From the NCBI GenBank assembly GCA_947685225.1, contig CANTUV010000053.1, positions 7,611,501 through 7,675,500 on the forward strand: a DNA stretch of 64,000 nucleotides. The letters run 5' to 3'. The notes under the pieces are model-generated. The model had not been told where the DNA came from. It saw nothing but the letters and a program-made list of their open reading frames with translations, and made no database searches. The stretch's first letter is position 1, and every line of letters begins with the position of its first letter. The translations under genes were made by a program, and so were the position numbers. Source of the DNA: Garcia nutans (lineage: Eukaryota; Streptophyta; Magnoliopsida; Malpighiales; Euphorbiaceae). This document shows positions 44,147-57,479 of the stretch, piece by piece.

Positions 44147-47100
44147 ATGGCGTCTCAGTCACGTCAGTCCATAGAAGGTAGTGCTGAGAGCGTAGCTCCT
44201 AAAGAGGGTAGAGATGGAGCTAGGGTTGAGAGAGCTAGAGAGGCACCTGTTCCTTTGCCAGAGAGACCAGCTGCTGATGAGGTTCTGCCAGTTTGGTTAA
44301 GACATGTGGTAGAATTATTGAGGCAAGCTCCGATGCATCAGCCGCCACCGCCACCACAGCCGCAAGTGCCAGTGAGACATTATGATAAATTGAGGAAGTA
44401 TGGGGCTGAGGGTTTCTTTGGCACTACAGATCCTGCAATAGCTGAGCAGTGGTTAGATAGAGTTCAGAGGGTATTCATCCAGTTGCAAGCCACTCCTGAA
44501 GAGAAGTTTGATTATGCTAGATCACTTCTGTAGAAAGATGCTTATGATTGGTGGAAGACAGTTCCACATGCCATGGATGATCCACCGACATTGTCTTACA
44601 GTGATTTTCTGCGGGAGTTTGAGCAGAAATATACTCCGAGGGAGTATAAGGATGCCAAGAAGATGGAGTTTCTAAATCTGAGGCAAGAGAATCGGACAAT
44701 GACAGAGTATGAGATTGAGTATATCCGATTAAGTCATTATGCCGGTGGGATTATTTCAGATGATATAGACTGGTGTAGGAGATTTGAGGAGGGATTGAGG
44801 CCCTCTATTATGTGTATTATTGCTGGTTCTCGATACCAAGATTTTTCTCAGTTGGTTGCAGCAGCTAGAAGTGTTAAGAGAGCACAGGGTATTACAGCAG
44901 CTGCTACTGAAGAGGAGACCAGAGTTAGGAGACCCCAGTTTGAGGCAGGGTCTTCATCTATGAAGAGGGGCCGAGGGAGTTTTATTCCAAGAGTCAGTAG
45001 GAGCCAGAGTCAGTCGGGTAGGTCAGTTCAGTATCAGAGGCAGAGATCGAGACCTACAGTTTCTGTAGCGAGTGCTCCGACTCCAATGGTTCAGAGATCC
45101 ATTCCACCTATATGTGTTCATTGTGGTAGGACACATGGGGGTGCTTGTTGGAAGATGAGTGGATCAGGAGTGTGTCAGCTCACTTTATTAAAGATTGCCC
45201 TGATCTACAGGAGGATAGACAGACTGATACTGCAGCTTCTCAACCTAATGTTAGCAGAGGAGGTCGAGGGAGCAGAGGTTTCAGTAGAGGTGGTCGACCT
45301 GGGATTAGTTACAGAGGAGTCTTTACATTCAGAGGCAGTAGACCAGATGAGGTTGGGCCATCGTAGTGAGTGTATGTGATGCAGAGGCAGCTGGATGCTT
45401 CAGCAGTTATTGTGGGTACATTTTTTTTATTTGGCATTTCAATTCTTGCTTTGATTGATCCAGGATCTACTCATTCATATATAAGTGTATCTATCTTGCC
45501 TGTGTCTGAATTGCATTCTGAGTCCTTAGGATTTGATGTCTTGGTGACAAATCCTTTAGGACATAGTGTTGTGGTGAGTAAGGTGCATCGTGATAGTTCA
45601 GTTGTGATGCAAGGTGAGGAGTTTTTGGGTGATTTGATTGAAATGCCTTTTAAGGAGTATGATTTGATCTTAGGCATGGATTGGTTGTCTAAGCATGGAG
45701 CTATGGTAGACTGTCAAAAGAAGTGTGTTACTCTGAGAACCGGTGATGGTAGAAGTGTAATGGTATCTAGTGAGCAAAGACAACTTGCATCCTTGTTTGT
45801 TTCAGCTGTTGCAGCTAGGAAGTTGATTAGAAAAGGGTGTGATGCTTATCTTGCTCATGTAGTAGATACCAGAATAGTGGGTTCTCAATTTGATAGTATA
45901 CCCACAGTTGTTGAATTCCCAGATGTTTTTCCTAAGGAGTTGCGAGGGATACCCCCTGAGAGAGAGGTTGAGTTTGGTATCAATTTGTTGCCTAGTACTA
46001 CTCCCATCTCTATTAGTCCATATCAAATGGCACCTGCTGAGTTGAGAGAGTTGAAGGTGCAGTTGCAGGAATTGTTGGATAAAGGGTTTGTTCGCCCTAG
46101 AGTTTCTCCGTGGGGAGCTTCTGTTTTGTTTGTAAAGAAGAAGGATGGTACTTTGAGGTTGTGCATCGATTATAGACAATTGAATAAGGTGACTATAAAA
46201 AACAAGTATCCTTTGCCTCGAATTGATGATCTCTTTGACCAATTGAAGGGAGCAGCAGTGTTTTCCAAGATTGATTTGTGATCAGGGTACCATCAGTTGA
46301 GGGTTAGAGCTGAAGATGTTCCTAAGATAGCTTTTCGCACAAGGTATGGGCATTATGAGTTTTTGGTAATGCCTTTTGGGTTGACGAATGCACCTGCAGT
46401 TTTTATGGATTTGATGAATAGGGTGTTTAGACCCTATCTGGATCAGTTTTGTGGTGGTTTTTATTGATGATATTTTGGTGTATTCACATAATAAGGAGGA
46501 GCATGAAGAGCATTTGCGGATTGTGTTGTAGACTTTGAGAGAGAAGCAACTATATGCTAAGCTGTCGAAATGTGAGTTTTGGCTTGATCAAGTGACTTTT
46601 CTGGGTCATGTGGTATCAGCAAATGGTATAAGAGTTGATCCGAGTAAAGTTAAGGCGATTTTGAATTGGGGTCCACCGAAGTCTGTGACTGAAATTAGAA
46701 GTTTTCTGGGTTTGGCAGGCTATTATCGATGTTTTGTGAAGGGTTTTTCTTTGATAGCTACTCCACTCAGTAGATTACTTAGGAAGGGAGTTAGATTTGT
46801 GTGGACAGATCAGTGTCAAGCAAGCTTTGAGAAGTTGAAGGAGATGTTGACTCAAGCTCCTGTTCTTACCTTGCCTGTGGAAGATAAAACATATGTGATT
46901 TACAGTGATGCTTCACATAATTGTTTAGGTTGTGTTTTGATGCAGGAGGGTAGAGTCATAGCTTATGCTTCTCGGCAGTTGAAGCAACATGAGCTTAATT
47001 ATCTGACGCATGATTTGGAGTTAGCAGCTATAGTTTTTGCTTTGAAGATTTGGCGACACTACTTGTATGGGGAGAAGTGTTTCATTTATACAGATCATAA

Positions 47101-48636
47101 GAGTTTGAAATATTTGGGTTTTCAGAGAGAGCTGAATCTTTGGCAAAGATAGTGGTCGGAGTTGATCAAAGACTACGACTGTTTGATTGATTATCATCTT
47201 GGTAAGGCAAATGTTGTTGCAGATGCCTTGAGTCGGAAGTCTTTAGCAGGTTTGACTATTTATTCTCTCTTGTTGCTTGTTGAGTTGAGAGTGCTGCATG
47301 ATAATTTTGAGCATTGTGATGATGGTGCTTTGTTAGCTCAGTTCAATTGAGGCCAGTGTTGTTGGATCAGATAAGGGAGGCTCAATTGGTAGATGAGAAA
47401 ATTCAGAAGATTGTTTTGGATTGTCAAAAAGGAGAGAGTAAAGATTTTCATGTGTGAAGTGATGGCAGCCTTTAGTGCAAAGATAGATTGTGTGTTCCTG
47501 ATAATGCAAGATTGAGAAAGATTATTTTGAAGGAAGCACATCAATCAATTTTTGCTATACACCCTGGGAGTACCAAGATGTATCATGATTTGAAGCAGCA
47601 TTACTGGTGGTCAGGTATGAAAAGGGACATAGCGGAGTTTGTATCCAAGTGTCTCACTTGTCAAAGGGTAAAAGCTGAGCATCAAATTCAAACAGGGTTG
47701 CTTCAACCTTTATCGGTGCCTGAATGGAAATGGGAGTCTGGAGAAGTTGGCTAAGCTGTATATCAGTGAGATAGTGAATTTGCATGGAGTTCCAATTTCT
47801 TTGGTGTCTTATCGAGATCCCTGGTTCACTTCAAGGTTTTGGAAGAGTTTGCATGGTACTTTGGGTTCTCAATTGCACTTTAGCACTGCTTTTCATCCGC
47901 AGACAGATGGGCAGTCAGAGAGAGTGATATAGATTTTAGAGGACATGTTGAGAAGCTGTGTCATTGATTTCTCTGGAAGTTGGGACAGATTTTTGCCATT
48001 GATAGAATTTGCTTATAACAACAGTCATCAATCTAGTATTAGAATGGCACCTTATGAGGCATTGTATGGAAGAAGATGCAGAATGTCTCTATGTTGGAAT
48101 GAAGTTGGAGAAGATAAATTTGTTGGTCCCGATTTGATTAAGGAAACGGAAGAGAAAGTGAAAATAATTCGGGATCAATTGAAAGCAGCTTCAGATCAGC
48201 AGAAATCTTATTCAGATTTGAAAAGAAGAGACATAGAGTTTGATGTTGGAGATAATTTTTTTCTAAAAGTGTCTCCTTGGAAGAAGATTTTGAGATTTGG
48301 TTGCAAAGGGAAGCTAAGTCCTCATTTTATTGGACCTTATGAGGTATTGGAGAGAGTTGGACAGTTGCTTATCGAATTGCTTTACCGCCTGAGTTGGTTA
48401 GAATTCACAATGTCTTCCATGTTTCTATGCTACTGAGGTACAGATCAGACCCATCTCATGTTTTGTCGGTTGAATCTATTGAGGTGAGTCCAGATCTGAC
48501 ATTTGAAGAAGAACCAGTGGTCATTTTAGCACATGGAGTGAAAGAGTTGAGACATAAGAAAGTGCCAATTGTGAATGTTCTTTGGAAGAATCATGGTAGA
48601 TTAGTATCCTCAACTGTTTCAGATTTGAGATTAGGT
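44147..48636 (+). pseudogene. gag-pol: Decayed Tekay gag-pol, element 2
   Basis: Full-length order is preserved: gag, protease (LIDPGSTHSYIS), RT, RNase H (YSDASHNCLGCVLMQ; YTDHKSLKYL), integrase, GPY/F and the start of a chromodomain. The start is ATG 44147 (the codon before it is GTG). Breaks seen: stop TAG at 44531; a 16-base loss near 45170 that removes the first half of the zinc knuckle and shifts frame; TAG TGA at 45364-45369; TGA at 46279; a one-base gain near 46450 in the RT catalytic region; stops near 46528, 47150 and 47348; a loss of about 120 bases near 47735 that deletes the first catalytic aspartate region of the integrase; TAG at 47930; a shift near 48360; and a loss of about 45 bases in the chromodomain near 48595. 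It cannot encode a working enzyme set. Confidence 0.92.
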
Positions 48637-48674
48637 AATTTCGAGGACGAAATTTCTTTTTAGAGGTGGAGAAT
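48637..48674 (+). promoter_or_regulatory. Pre-PPT palindrome and polypurine tract, element 2
   Basis: AATTTCG-AGGA-CGAAATT (48637-48654), then a T run and AGAGGTGGAGAA before the LTR at 48675. Confidence 0.83.
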
Positions 48675-49333
48675 TGTAATATCCCAAAGTATACCCTAAA
48701 AGTTTTGGAATACTTATTGTTATATTTAGATTATGTGATATAAGTGTATATATTTAAGTGGAAAGAGAAAAGAGGTAAAGAGAAGAGTGTATATGTTGTA
48801 TATATAGAGATATATACAACATATACAAGTCAAAGAAATGGAAGGTCAAAAGAAGATTTAATTATTTTTAAATTAATTAAAATGGAAATTAAAGGAAGTG
48901 GATGAGGATATTTATGAATATTTTATTATTTAATTTGCTTTGTTGAGATTTAAAGAGATGATTGAGTGGTTAAGAGAGAGTTGACTTGCGTTCTATTCAT
49001 CTTCTTCTTCTTTTCTTTTCTCCTTGGCCGGCTAACTCCATAGCAAGAGAGGAAAGTGAGATTTTGTCTTTCCAAACTCAAGATTGAAGGACGTTTCAAG
49101 TGATCAAGTTGGAATTCTAAAGATTTTCATCACTTTTGGTAAGTTTTCCACTTGATTCTTTGGTTTTCTTCTAAGTTTGTGTTTTGAGTTTGGTGTTTGA
49201 TTGTTGATGGTATGTGTATATTTGGTTGTGGTGTATTTGAGAGTGTTTGGTTTAATTGATTTTGATTTTGGGGTTGGATTGAAGAGATAGAGTTAAGTTT
49301 GGTGTTGGAAGAGCAAGTGTTGTGTTTGAGTTG
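48675..49333 (+). mobile_element. Tekay element 2 3' LTR, part 1
   Basis: The first 659 bases closely match 41393-42050. They are cut at AGTTG (49329-49333) by solo LTR 2, and the LTR resumes at 61188. Confidence 0.88.
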
Positions 49334-50154
49334 TGTAATATCCCAATGTATGCCCTAGAAGTTTGGATATAATTGTTGTTTGTTTGAATTATGTGTATAT
49401 GTTATGTTAATAAGAAAAGAAATTGAAAAGAGAATGTTTATGTATTGTTTAAAAAGGAAAGGCATGTGTAGAGAGAAAGTGTATATGTTGGGTATATGGT
49501 AATATATATAACATATACATAAGTCAAAATGGATGGTCAATGCAAGAGGATATTTATTTGTGGTATGTGAAATTACTATTAAGGGCATATATGAAAAAGA
49601 GGTTAAGTTAAATGGATGAGGGCATTTAAGTAATTTTCCTTTTTGGAATGCATGGTGGAGATTTAAAGAGAAGAGAACTTTGACTTTTCCTCTTCATTTT
49701 CTATTTTCTTTCCTTTTCTTTCCTTGGGTGGCCGGCTCATCAAAGAAGCAAGGAAAACAAAAGAGCAAGGAAGGGTTTTGGATGTTCCAAGTTCAAATTG
49801 AAGAAAGATTTCAAGTATACAAGTTGGAATTTCAAGGAATTTCATTATTTTGGTAAGTTTTCTTTTGTTTGCTTTTGTTGTTTTTGAAGTTATGTTTGAG
49901 TGGGGTTGTGGTTTGTTGATAGTATGATTAAGTTTGGTTGTGGTATGATTTTAAGTGTTGAAATTTCTTGTAAGATGAGAAGTTAAGTTGGTGTTTGAAT
50001 TAAAAGAGTAAGTTGTGTTTATATTAGGGTTTTGAAGTGATTATTGAAGTATAACTTGAGTTTGATCAAGTATTTTCATAGATTTGCATGTGGTTGGGGT
50101 TTGTTGGAGTTGTAAGTCTTGGAATGGAGAAGTTGGCCGAAGGCAGTAGCCTTG

Positions 50155-50300
50155 TGGATGCCACGCCCGTGGCCTTGGTTAGCCATGGCCGTGGCCAATT
50201 AGAACCATGGCCGTGGGGGAGTGGAGCTAGGAAGGCAGAAATGATTTCTAAGCCACGCCCATGGGGGTGAAGGTGGCCACGGCCGTGGGCCTTTGTGAGT
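50155..50300 (+). repeat. Foldback array, CCACGGCCGTGG variant, solo LTR 2
   Basis: Repeated CCACGCCCGTGGCC, CCATGGCCGTGGCC and GGCCACGGCCGTGGGCC are in the slot used by the GACACGGCC array in related LTRs. Confidence 0.7.
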
Positions 50301-51290
50301 GATGTGGAAGTGTAATTTGTGATTTAAGGGTTTATTAAGAGGTTATTAAGTGATAAATTGTATTAGAATTCATGAATTGTATCATCTTTGGATTAGGGTT
50401 TCAAAGAAGGTGATTTGCCCTAATTTGGGAAGTGAAGAATCTTGAAAAAAGGAAAGTGTTAGAGTTATGTGAATGGTTATTGAGGTAAGTACAAATGTTT
50501 ATGATTGCATTTATTTACATGATTTAAGACTTAACACATTTGTTTGCAAATCTGTTAAGGGATTTACTATGTTGTTAATATAAATTGACTAAGGTTATGA
50601 TTGGATGATGTGAAAGATATGAAGATTATCCCAAAAGGTATGTGCAATGCAATTTGTTATGATAAATGTATTAATAATGAATGGTGTAAATGTGTCTTGA
50701 GAAATGATGGAATGTGATGCTATCATGGTTGATAAAAATAATCAATATGAAATAAATGGACATATGGTTTATATGACAATGAATTTAAAATACATGTGCA
50801 ATGTGATTGATTATGTATGTTTGGATGATATAGTGTAAAATGTGAATTGAGATAAAATGCGATATGAAACCATTTTGTTTGGCTATGATGATGCAAATGT
50901 GATGTGAAGCCATTGTGATTGGCTATGATGATTCAATTGTGATAAATGAGGCATGTGTTGCCTAGATGATGATGAGAATTGAGAATGAAAGTGCTAATGA
51001 AATAATAAATGAATTGTGTGGCTAATGTGTTATTCCATTTTCAGAGTTTGTTGTTGGTGGCATGCTTAATATTAGTAACAATCTCTTGAAGTTAGGTTGG
51101 ATTGATCCTTGAAGCCAAGTTGGGTTGAAGTTTAACATGTTTTACTCCCCTTGAAGCTTGGTTGGATCTAATCCTTGAAGCCTAATTGAGATGTTACAAC
51201 CCTTGAAGCTAGGTTGGATTGGTTCTTGAAGCCAAGTTGGGTTGATACTTAGCATGCTTTGTTCCCCTTGAAGCTTGGTTGAACCTAATC

Positions 51291-51295
51291 CTTGA
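51291..51295. repeat. Target site duplication CTTGA, left copy (LARD2)
   Basis: CTTGA at 51291-51295 and 60104-60108 flank LARD2 exactly, within a CCTTGAAGCC unit of the type B cassette. Confidence 0.95.
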
Positions 51296-52140
51296 TGTAA
51301 CACCCCCATACTCTATATAAGTACTATACATATACCTAGTATATATACAATACGTATATAAAGTATAAGAATGTCACTTATAGTTTCAATTTAAAAACCT
51401 TTATCTGAGTTCAAGAAGTATTGCATTAATTTAAAGAAACATTTATGAAAAACATTATTCTTATAATTATACAACATAATTAAAATCACAAAATGTATGC
51501 ATCACCTTCTAGTTGGACACTCTTATCCATCTCGTGGCATAACAGCTGGACTTCCAGATCAACCGCATAGCCACCTACGCGATTATAAATCCGCGCTAAG
51601 CCCGAGAGCTTAGTAGTACAAATAAATATTAAAATATACTTTACAAAAGAATCATACCTCATATTTTTAGCATCATGTTTTATTGTTCTTTTACTACATT
51701 TTCCTTTCTCAATGCATTCTTCATATGTTCCCCACTAGTCTCATTAATTATATACATATTTACATAGAACATTCATAATACGATACTTACCATTTCTATC
51801 TCATATACATATACATATACATCATTTTAACAAATCATCATTCAATGACTTATTCAAGCCTTTATGAAAACAAACCTCACAAATTCCACATTCATATACA
51901 TGTTACACATCATACAACATTTTCATAAACTCATATCTCAACAAAGCTCCTCAATATATCAATACACATATTACAAAATCATACTTCACAACATCATTTT
52001 ATTCACAATTCATCAATCATGAATCACACTACCAATAAGGGCAGCCATAGATCTCATTACTCATTTATTTCAACATTTAAATATCACATTGACAACAAAG
52101 ACAGACTCGGGCCCAAAAGACACTAATATGTTATTCAAAG

Positions 52141-52531
52141 TTCAGAGTTACTGCATTGGTCCATAATCACAATGATCAAGCCCGTAGGCAATATATCTCA
52201 TATCTCTATCCATGGATAGCGTAACAGACTCAGTCTCTTGGATCATCAACTCTGCTAAACTCGAGGAGATCCTCAACCCGGCTAGACTGTTACTACAATT
52301 CACATTTCACATTTTATCAAGTAACAGACCCAGTCTCTTGGATCTCAATTCAAAGAGATCCTCAACCCGGCAAGACTGTTACTTTTCATATATTTCGTAT
52401 CAATAATTCACATAGTGTAACAGACCCAGTCTCTTGGACCTCAATTCACTCAAATTGAAGAGATCCTCAACCCGGCAAGACTGTTACATTTTCACATTTT
52501 CTAGGCATGCCGCCAAATCCAGAACTCTGAA
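52141..52531 (-). repeat. Foldback cassette, type A, LARD2 3' LTR
   Basis: TTCAGAGTT (52141-52149) and AACTCTGAA (52523-52531) bound three units, each reading GTAACAGAC...CAACCCGGCAAGACTGTTAC-like on the plus strand. Confidence 0.8.
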
Positions 52532-53036
52532 GATTGAATCAACATATTAGACAGAACACAATTGAATGAACATTTTCATTTCATACTCAATTGAATTATC
52601 ATAGCCAATAACAATGGCTTCACATCATATCATGTCTCAACTCATATTATAATATTTCATTATTCAATTGTACATAATTAATTATTTCATCATATCCTTC
52701 ACAATATATATATATATATATCATCATTGCAATTCACAAGATTCACAATGCATAATAGTATCATATGCATCATCAAATCATATTGATCAATTCATCATTC
52801 AAGTATACATAATCAATGGCATTGCACATACTTTTTCAATGATCATTATATCTTCCACATTTCCTATATCATCATTAATATACACATAACAATTTACATT
52901 ATTCATGAATTTAGAATCTTCCATATACATTTGATTGAATCATTATTGTTTTAAGTGTGTTTAGGTACAAAAGACCTTTGAAGATCCAACCATGTAAGAA
53001 TAATCAAGAATAAATATCATTAGCCAACACACTCAA

Positions 53037-53310
53037 GGAACACGGCCAAGCTTGTGGCCGTGTCTCTCAACACCAATGCAGACAGTAGCAAACACGGGCA
53101 ATGGACACGGCCAAGCCAGTGGCCGTGTCTCTCAACGCAAACACCCAGTAGCAGACACGGGCAAGGGACACGGCCGTGTCTCTCAACACAACACAGGCAG
53201 TGGCAAACACGGTCAAGGGACACGGCCAAGCCAGTGGCCGTGTCTCTCCAAAAATCATCCAACACGGCCAAATTTGCCCTAACTTGGCCGTGTCTCTCAC
53301 AACTTGGCCG
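53037..53310 (-). repeat. GACACGGCC foldback array, LARD2 3' LTR
   Basis: Four to five units of about 65-75 bases; the cleanest reads GGACACGGCC-AAGCCAGT-GGCCGTGTC. The other LTR copy is at about 58913-59190. Overlapping open frames on both strands here are translations of the repeat. Confidence 0.83.
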
Positions 53311-53888
53311 TGTCCTTCAATGATTTAAAGACCAAATATTTCAAAACTCATCCAAACCCTTTAAAATTCGCACCACAACCCTCTTAATCATCATCTTTGT
53401 TAATATTTAACAATTTCCTATCACTTTAACATTTATATAACTTCATTATATCATCATAATAACCAATATATATACATCACTATAATCAATTACTCAAAGT
53501 ACCAAATTCATTTATACTAAACTCTAACTCCACAATTCATCATCATTCTCCCAAATACCCCAACTTATCATCATCTTCCACACCAACCATATCAAAACTA
53601 ACTTCAATTAAAAGAAATCAAGACAAGAAGATAAAAAATCATATATATATAATCAATAAACTCAATTCAAAGAATGAGTACTTACATGTATAGCTTGCCA
53701 AATCTTCAAACTCCACTTGCAAATCTCTTGATATCCTTAATCTTTGGTGTAATTAGGAGCAAAAGTCATCTTTCTCTCTCTAGCTTCTCTCTCTCTCCAT
53801 CTCTCTCTCTCTCTCTCACGAAGAAGAACAGACGAAGAAGAAGAAAGGAAAATCAATTTTTTTCCTCTTCTTCGTTCTTTTCTCCACC

Positions 53889-53945
<57 letters not shown>

Positions 53946-54222
53946 TGATAATAATAATAATAATAATTTCTCAAATAATCTCCACCTCATAAATTTCCTT
54001 TGACTTTCTTCTTCTCTTTTCCTTTTTGTCCTTATCATCATTATTACAATTAATTATATATATATATAACTCACTTTTCCTACTCCCAATTTCTCTCATG
54101 TATATGTAATGTATATGTATATGTCTTTTATATTGTAGTTATATTTCCCAAATATACATATACATTAAGTCCAAATACAACAATAACTCCAAAACTTTTA
54201 AGGCATATCTTGGGATATTACA

Positions 54223-57200
54223 ATTCTCTCCCCCCTTTAAGTAATTTCGTCCTCGAAATTATCCAACATAGTAACAATCCATTTAGAACAAATCACCATT
54301 ATATGAAAATCATCGTATTCTTACATTATGATTTTATCAAGTCACATAACTTCTACTCTCCCCCTTAGAAACAATCATCTTCTCTGAAATTCATAACTCA
54401 TCATAGTATAGGTATATATATATCTTATTACTTTCTCAACAAAACAATTCAGATAACTTATACATATCCAATGAATTTTATCTTTGTATTAGAGTCAGAT
54501 TATCACTTTATCTCTTTGCAGATATTCTCTTAACTTTAACCTTAAAAGTCATTAATTAATATCTTAGCATTGATTATTCTGTTCTTACAATCACTTTCAA
54601 AATAAATATTTACCAAACCTCAATTAGTAACAATATCCTTACTTTCTTTAACTTGCTGCTCACTTAACATAAATATTAATACCATACTTTTAAACTTACT
54701 TCACAGGTCAACAACATTTCCCTTTTTCTCTCCAAATACAATTGATGTAATTCAATTTACTTATGTTCATTCGTAAGCCAGAATATTACATCATACACGT
54801 AACCATTTAAATTTATACTCCCAGTACAACTGTACATATTAAATCTCTATATTGACTTGCAACTTTAGTGAAGTCTAGATCAATCGATCTATTTAACACA
54901 ATATACTAACATTTCAACCTTATTAGATTTCAACCAACAATTAACTTATCGAAATTTATCATTGGATTTCACAATATATATATAACCTAATTTCATTAGG
55001 TCAAACTTATATTCAAATTCTAATCTTTTCAGATTCATATATTCATTCAATAAGAATCATGCTTATAAATATACATTTCATTACTCCAATAATTATATTA
55101 TCATCTCTCATACTTATTCAAAGTTTATCCATATAGCCAACAACTATGGCTTCATAAACGAACTTTTCCCCGACCAGGTCGGTAGTCCAAGTTCGGTTGC
55201 CCAACACAATGGGTCCGCATGGTTCCGCAGGAGGCAGATAAGTCCGTTCATTTATCTTTTCACCATTTATTTCTCATAATCAATTTGGTACTTTACCTCC
55301 ATTATACTTCATTACTAACATCATTGTCAACAATTATGGTTTTTCATCACATCAAAATAGTATGCTCATATATCATCAACTATATTGAATATCTCATTAT
55401 TCAATCATATCATCTAGACAGGCTTCAACCCTATCTTTTAACCAGGTTTTTTAAAAAAAAACATAGTTATCAATCTCACCAAAACTGTACCACAGTTATA
55501 TCATCTCACCTCCAAATCTAAAGATAAATAAACTAACCAACTAATCACACTAATCAAATCATAGTACCATGATATATAAACAATCACATTTGGGGTTTGT
55601 AAATCAATCTCGTTCTTCTATTATTCGATTTCCAACCTTTACAATTATAATATTAAATTATATCACAAAAATTATATATTTATTCTCCAAGCTTTTATTA
55701 CACCAAGAATTAACACATTTTATTTCCATCTCCTCTAAAAATTTTCAAATACAAAACTCTTTCCTTACAATTTCTTATTTTACACTTATACATAAAACAG
55801 TTCCACACACAAAGTCTTTGAGTTCCAAGACATCTTATGATAGCATCACTTAGTTATTGCAATAACAATTTCATTATTCAATATTACCCAAATCCCAAAT
55901 CCATTCTCATTTTCTATTTCATCACATACTCTATTCTGCATAAATTAAGATTTAATCCTTATTAATTCCACTACTATATGCAATCTCATTTCTAATACCA
56001 TTAAACATGCAATGGTATAATATAATAAATGTATCATATACACATTCATAGGTCATGTTTATAATGTGACTCACTTCCCACCTTTCTTACATATAACCAT
56101 TACATTCATGTCGAAAAGTTCATTTCACATATCCTCTTTACATATACACATAATTATGCAATTTATTAAAATTTTGTTTTGCATATAGTTTATACAAATA
56201 TAAGATTTATCACTTTCCTTTAACTCTTATCATTCTCATTCTTTGAACATAACTTAAGTTATTCATTAACTTCAATAAATATATACACTATACTTATAAT
56301 ATTATTTCACAAAGAACTTAATCACATTTCCAATGTGATATCTCTCTCACATTTGCTTTTAAATACCTTTAACATATCTTCCATATTCATTTTCATCCTT
56401 TCCAATCAAATTACTTAAAGTAACTCATTTCCCATTTGATCAATTCCTTTTCGTTTATTTCAAACCAAATTTTCCTACTATCAGTTTCATTCCCCATTTC
56501 ATAATACTTTCATGTGCACTAATATATATTTCATATATCTCATATATCAAATACATTAAACTATCAATATATAAATGATCTTTATCCACATTCCATTAAA
56601 ACTATAAACTTTCAACTTATTCATCTCATTCTCTTAATATCAACTTTAAAACATCTTATATGTATATACCACAAAGCAACATCAAAACATATATGTTTCA
56701 CAATTATTAAGCTCATTCCAAAAATCTAAATGTCTCATATTACCACCATTAACACGAGCTTTCACAATATTCAACCATATCGCATTTCTAACATTGAAAT
56801 CACCATGTTTGTATTTAACAATACAAACAACACCAATATATCTTCGTACTTAACCAACATTATTTCTTTCTTTTTTTTTTAAACAAAACCTTAACTTTAC
56901 ATATACACACCTTAAATTATCACACTCAACTTGCACCAATCAACTCATTCAATATTTCACCGTATTATATTTTTCATTAAAATAACATATCTTTTCATAT
57001 TACCCATCCAACAATATTTTCTCTTTATAGAAATCCAAACATAAAGTTTATTGGAAAGAGATTCAAATATTAGAGGAAAGATTACATACTTTAATCTTAA
57101 TTTATTTCTAACTCATTTCCAACTTTATTCTTCTAGCCATTCCTTTATATGTCAAACATATATCAATAATCAAACTTTTTACTTATACCTTCCATATCAT

Positions 57201-57479
57201 TTCTTTATATCACAATCATCTCTCAATTATCAACATTTCAAAATTTGCTTTCATATAAAACCTCATTTACACATTATCATATATCTCATGTAATTCAAAT
57301 ACATCACAAATCACATAATGCCACGTTCGAGACCAACCTAGATGTGAATGCATATGCATGTATTACAAACTTCAATTCAAAACTTTTCTTTTTACTTCTC
57401 TTTAAGCTTTTCAAAACTTTCTCTTTTTAATTCTACTTAGGCCGAGAATCTCAAACCTAAGCTCTGATACCAAAATAAT
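54223..57479 (-). mobile_element. LARD2 interior, non-coding
   Basis: 3257 bases without any retroelement protein signature. It aligns along its length with the LARD1 interior, including the terminal polypurine tract (54224-54239), pre-PPT palindrome (54243-54260) and internal polypurine tract (54352-54366) at one end and the primer site (57461-57472) at the other. A local stretch (about 55150-55250, CCCCGACCAGGTCGG and GGTTCCGCAGGAGGC) is richer in GC than its surroundings and has no counterpart that I noticed in LARD1. Confidence 0.88.
57436..57472 (-). promoter_or_regulatory. Primer-binding site and leader hairpin, LARD2
   Basis: Minus-strand TGGTATCAGAGC leads into CTTAGGT/GCCTAAG with inner TGAGA/TCTCG, giving a T-G pair where element 1 has T-A and LARD1 has C-G. 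Confidence 0.85.

Larger units (their letters stand above)
49334..51295 (+). mobile_element. Solo LTR 2, part 1
   Basis: It starts TGTAATATCCC after AGTTG. It contains a foldback array with a different core (CCACGGCCGTGG and CCATGGCCGTGGCC, about 50155-50300) and a type B cassette starting at TTCAGAGTT 51040. It is cut at CTTGA (51291-51295) by LARD2 and continues at 60109. Joined across LARD2 the LTR is about 3036 bases with the same AGTTG on both sides (49329-49333, 61183-61187) and no interior, so it is a solo LTR. Confidence 0.9.
51296..54222 (-). mobile_element. LARD2 3' LTR
   Basis: It reads TGTAACACCCCC to GGGATATTACA (2927 bases). The twin hairpin is at 51577-51613, the type A cassette with three GTAACAG units at 52141-52531, the GACACGGCC array at about 53037-53310, the CT run at about 53770-53818 and the AAT run at about 53889-53970. 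Against the right LTR it lacks about six bases near 51511 but keeps the about 311 bases deleted there. Confidence 0.93.

Noticed and set aside
53037..53310. CRISPR-like look of regularly spaced palindromic repeats
   Set aside because: Plant nuclear context, diverged spacers that are themselves repeated between arrays, no cas genes, and a fixed position inside LTRs.
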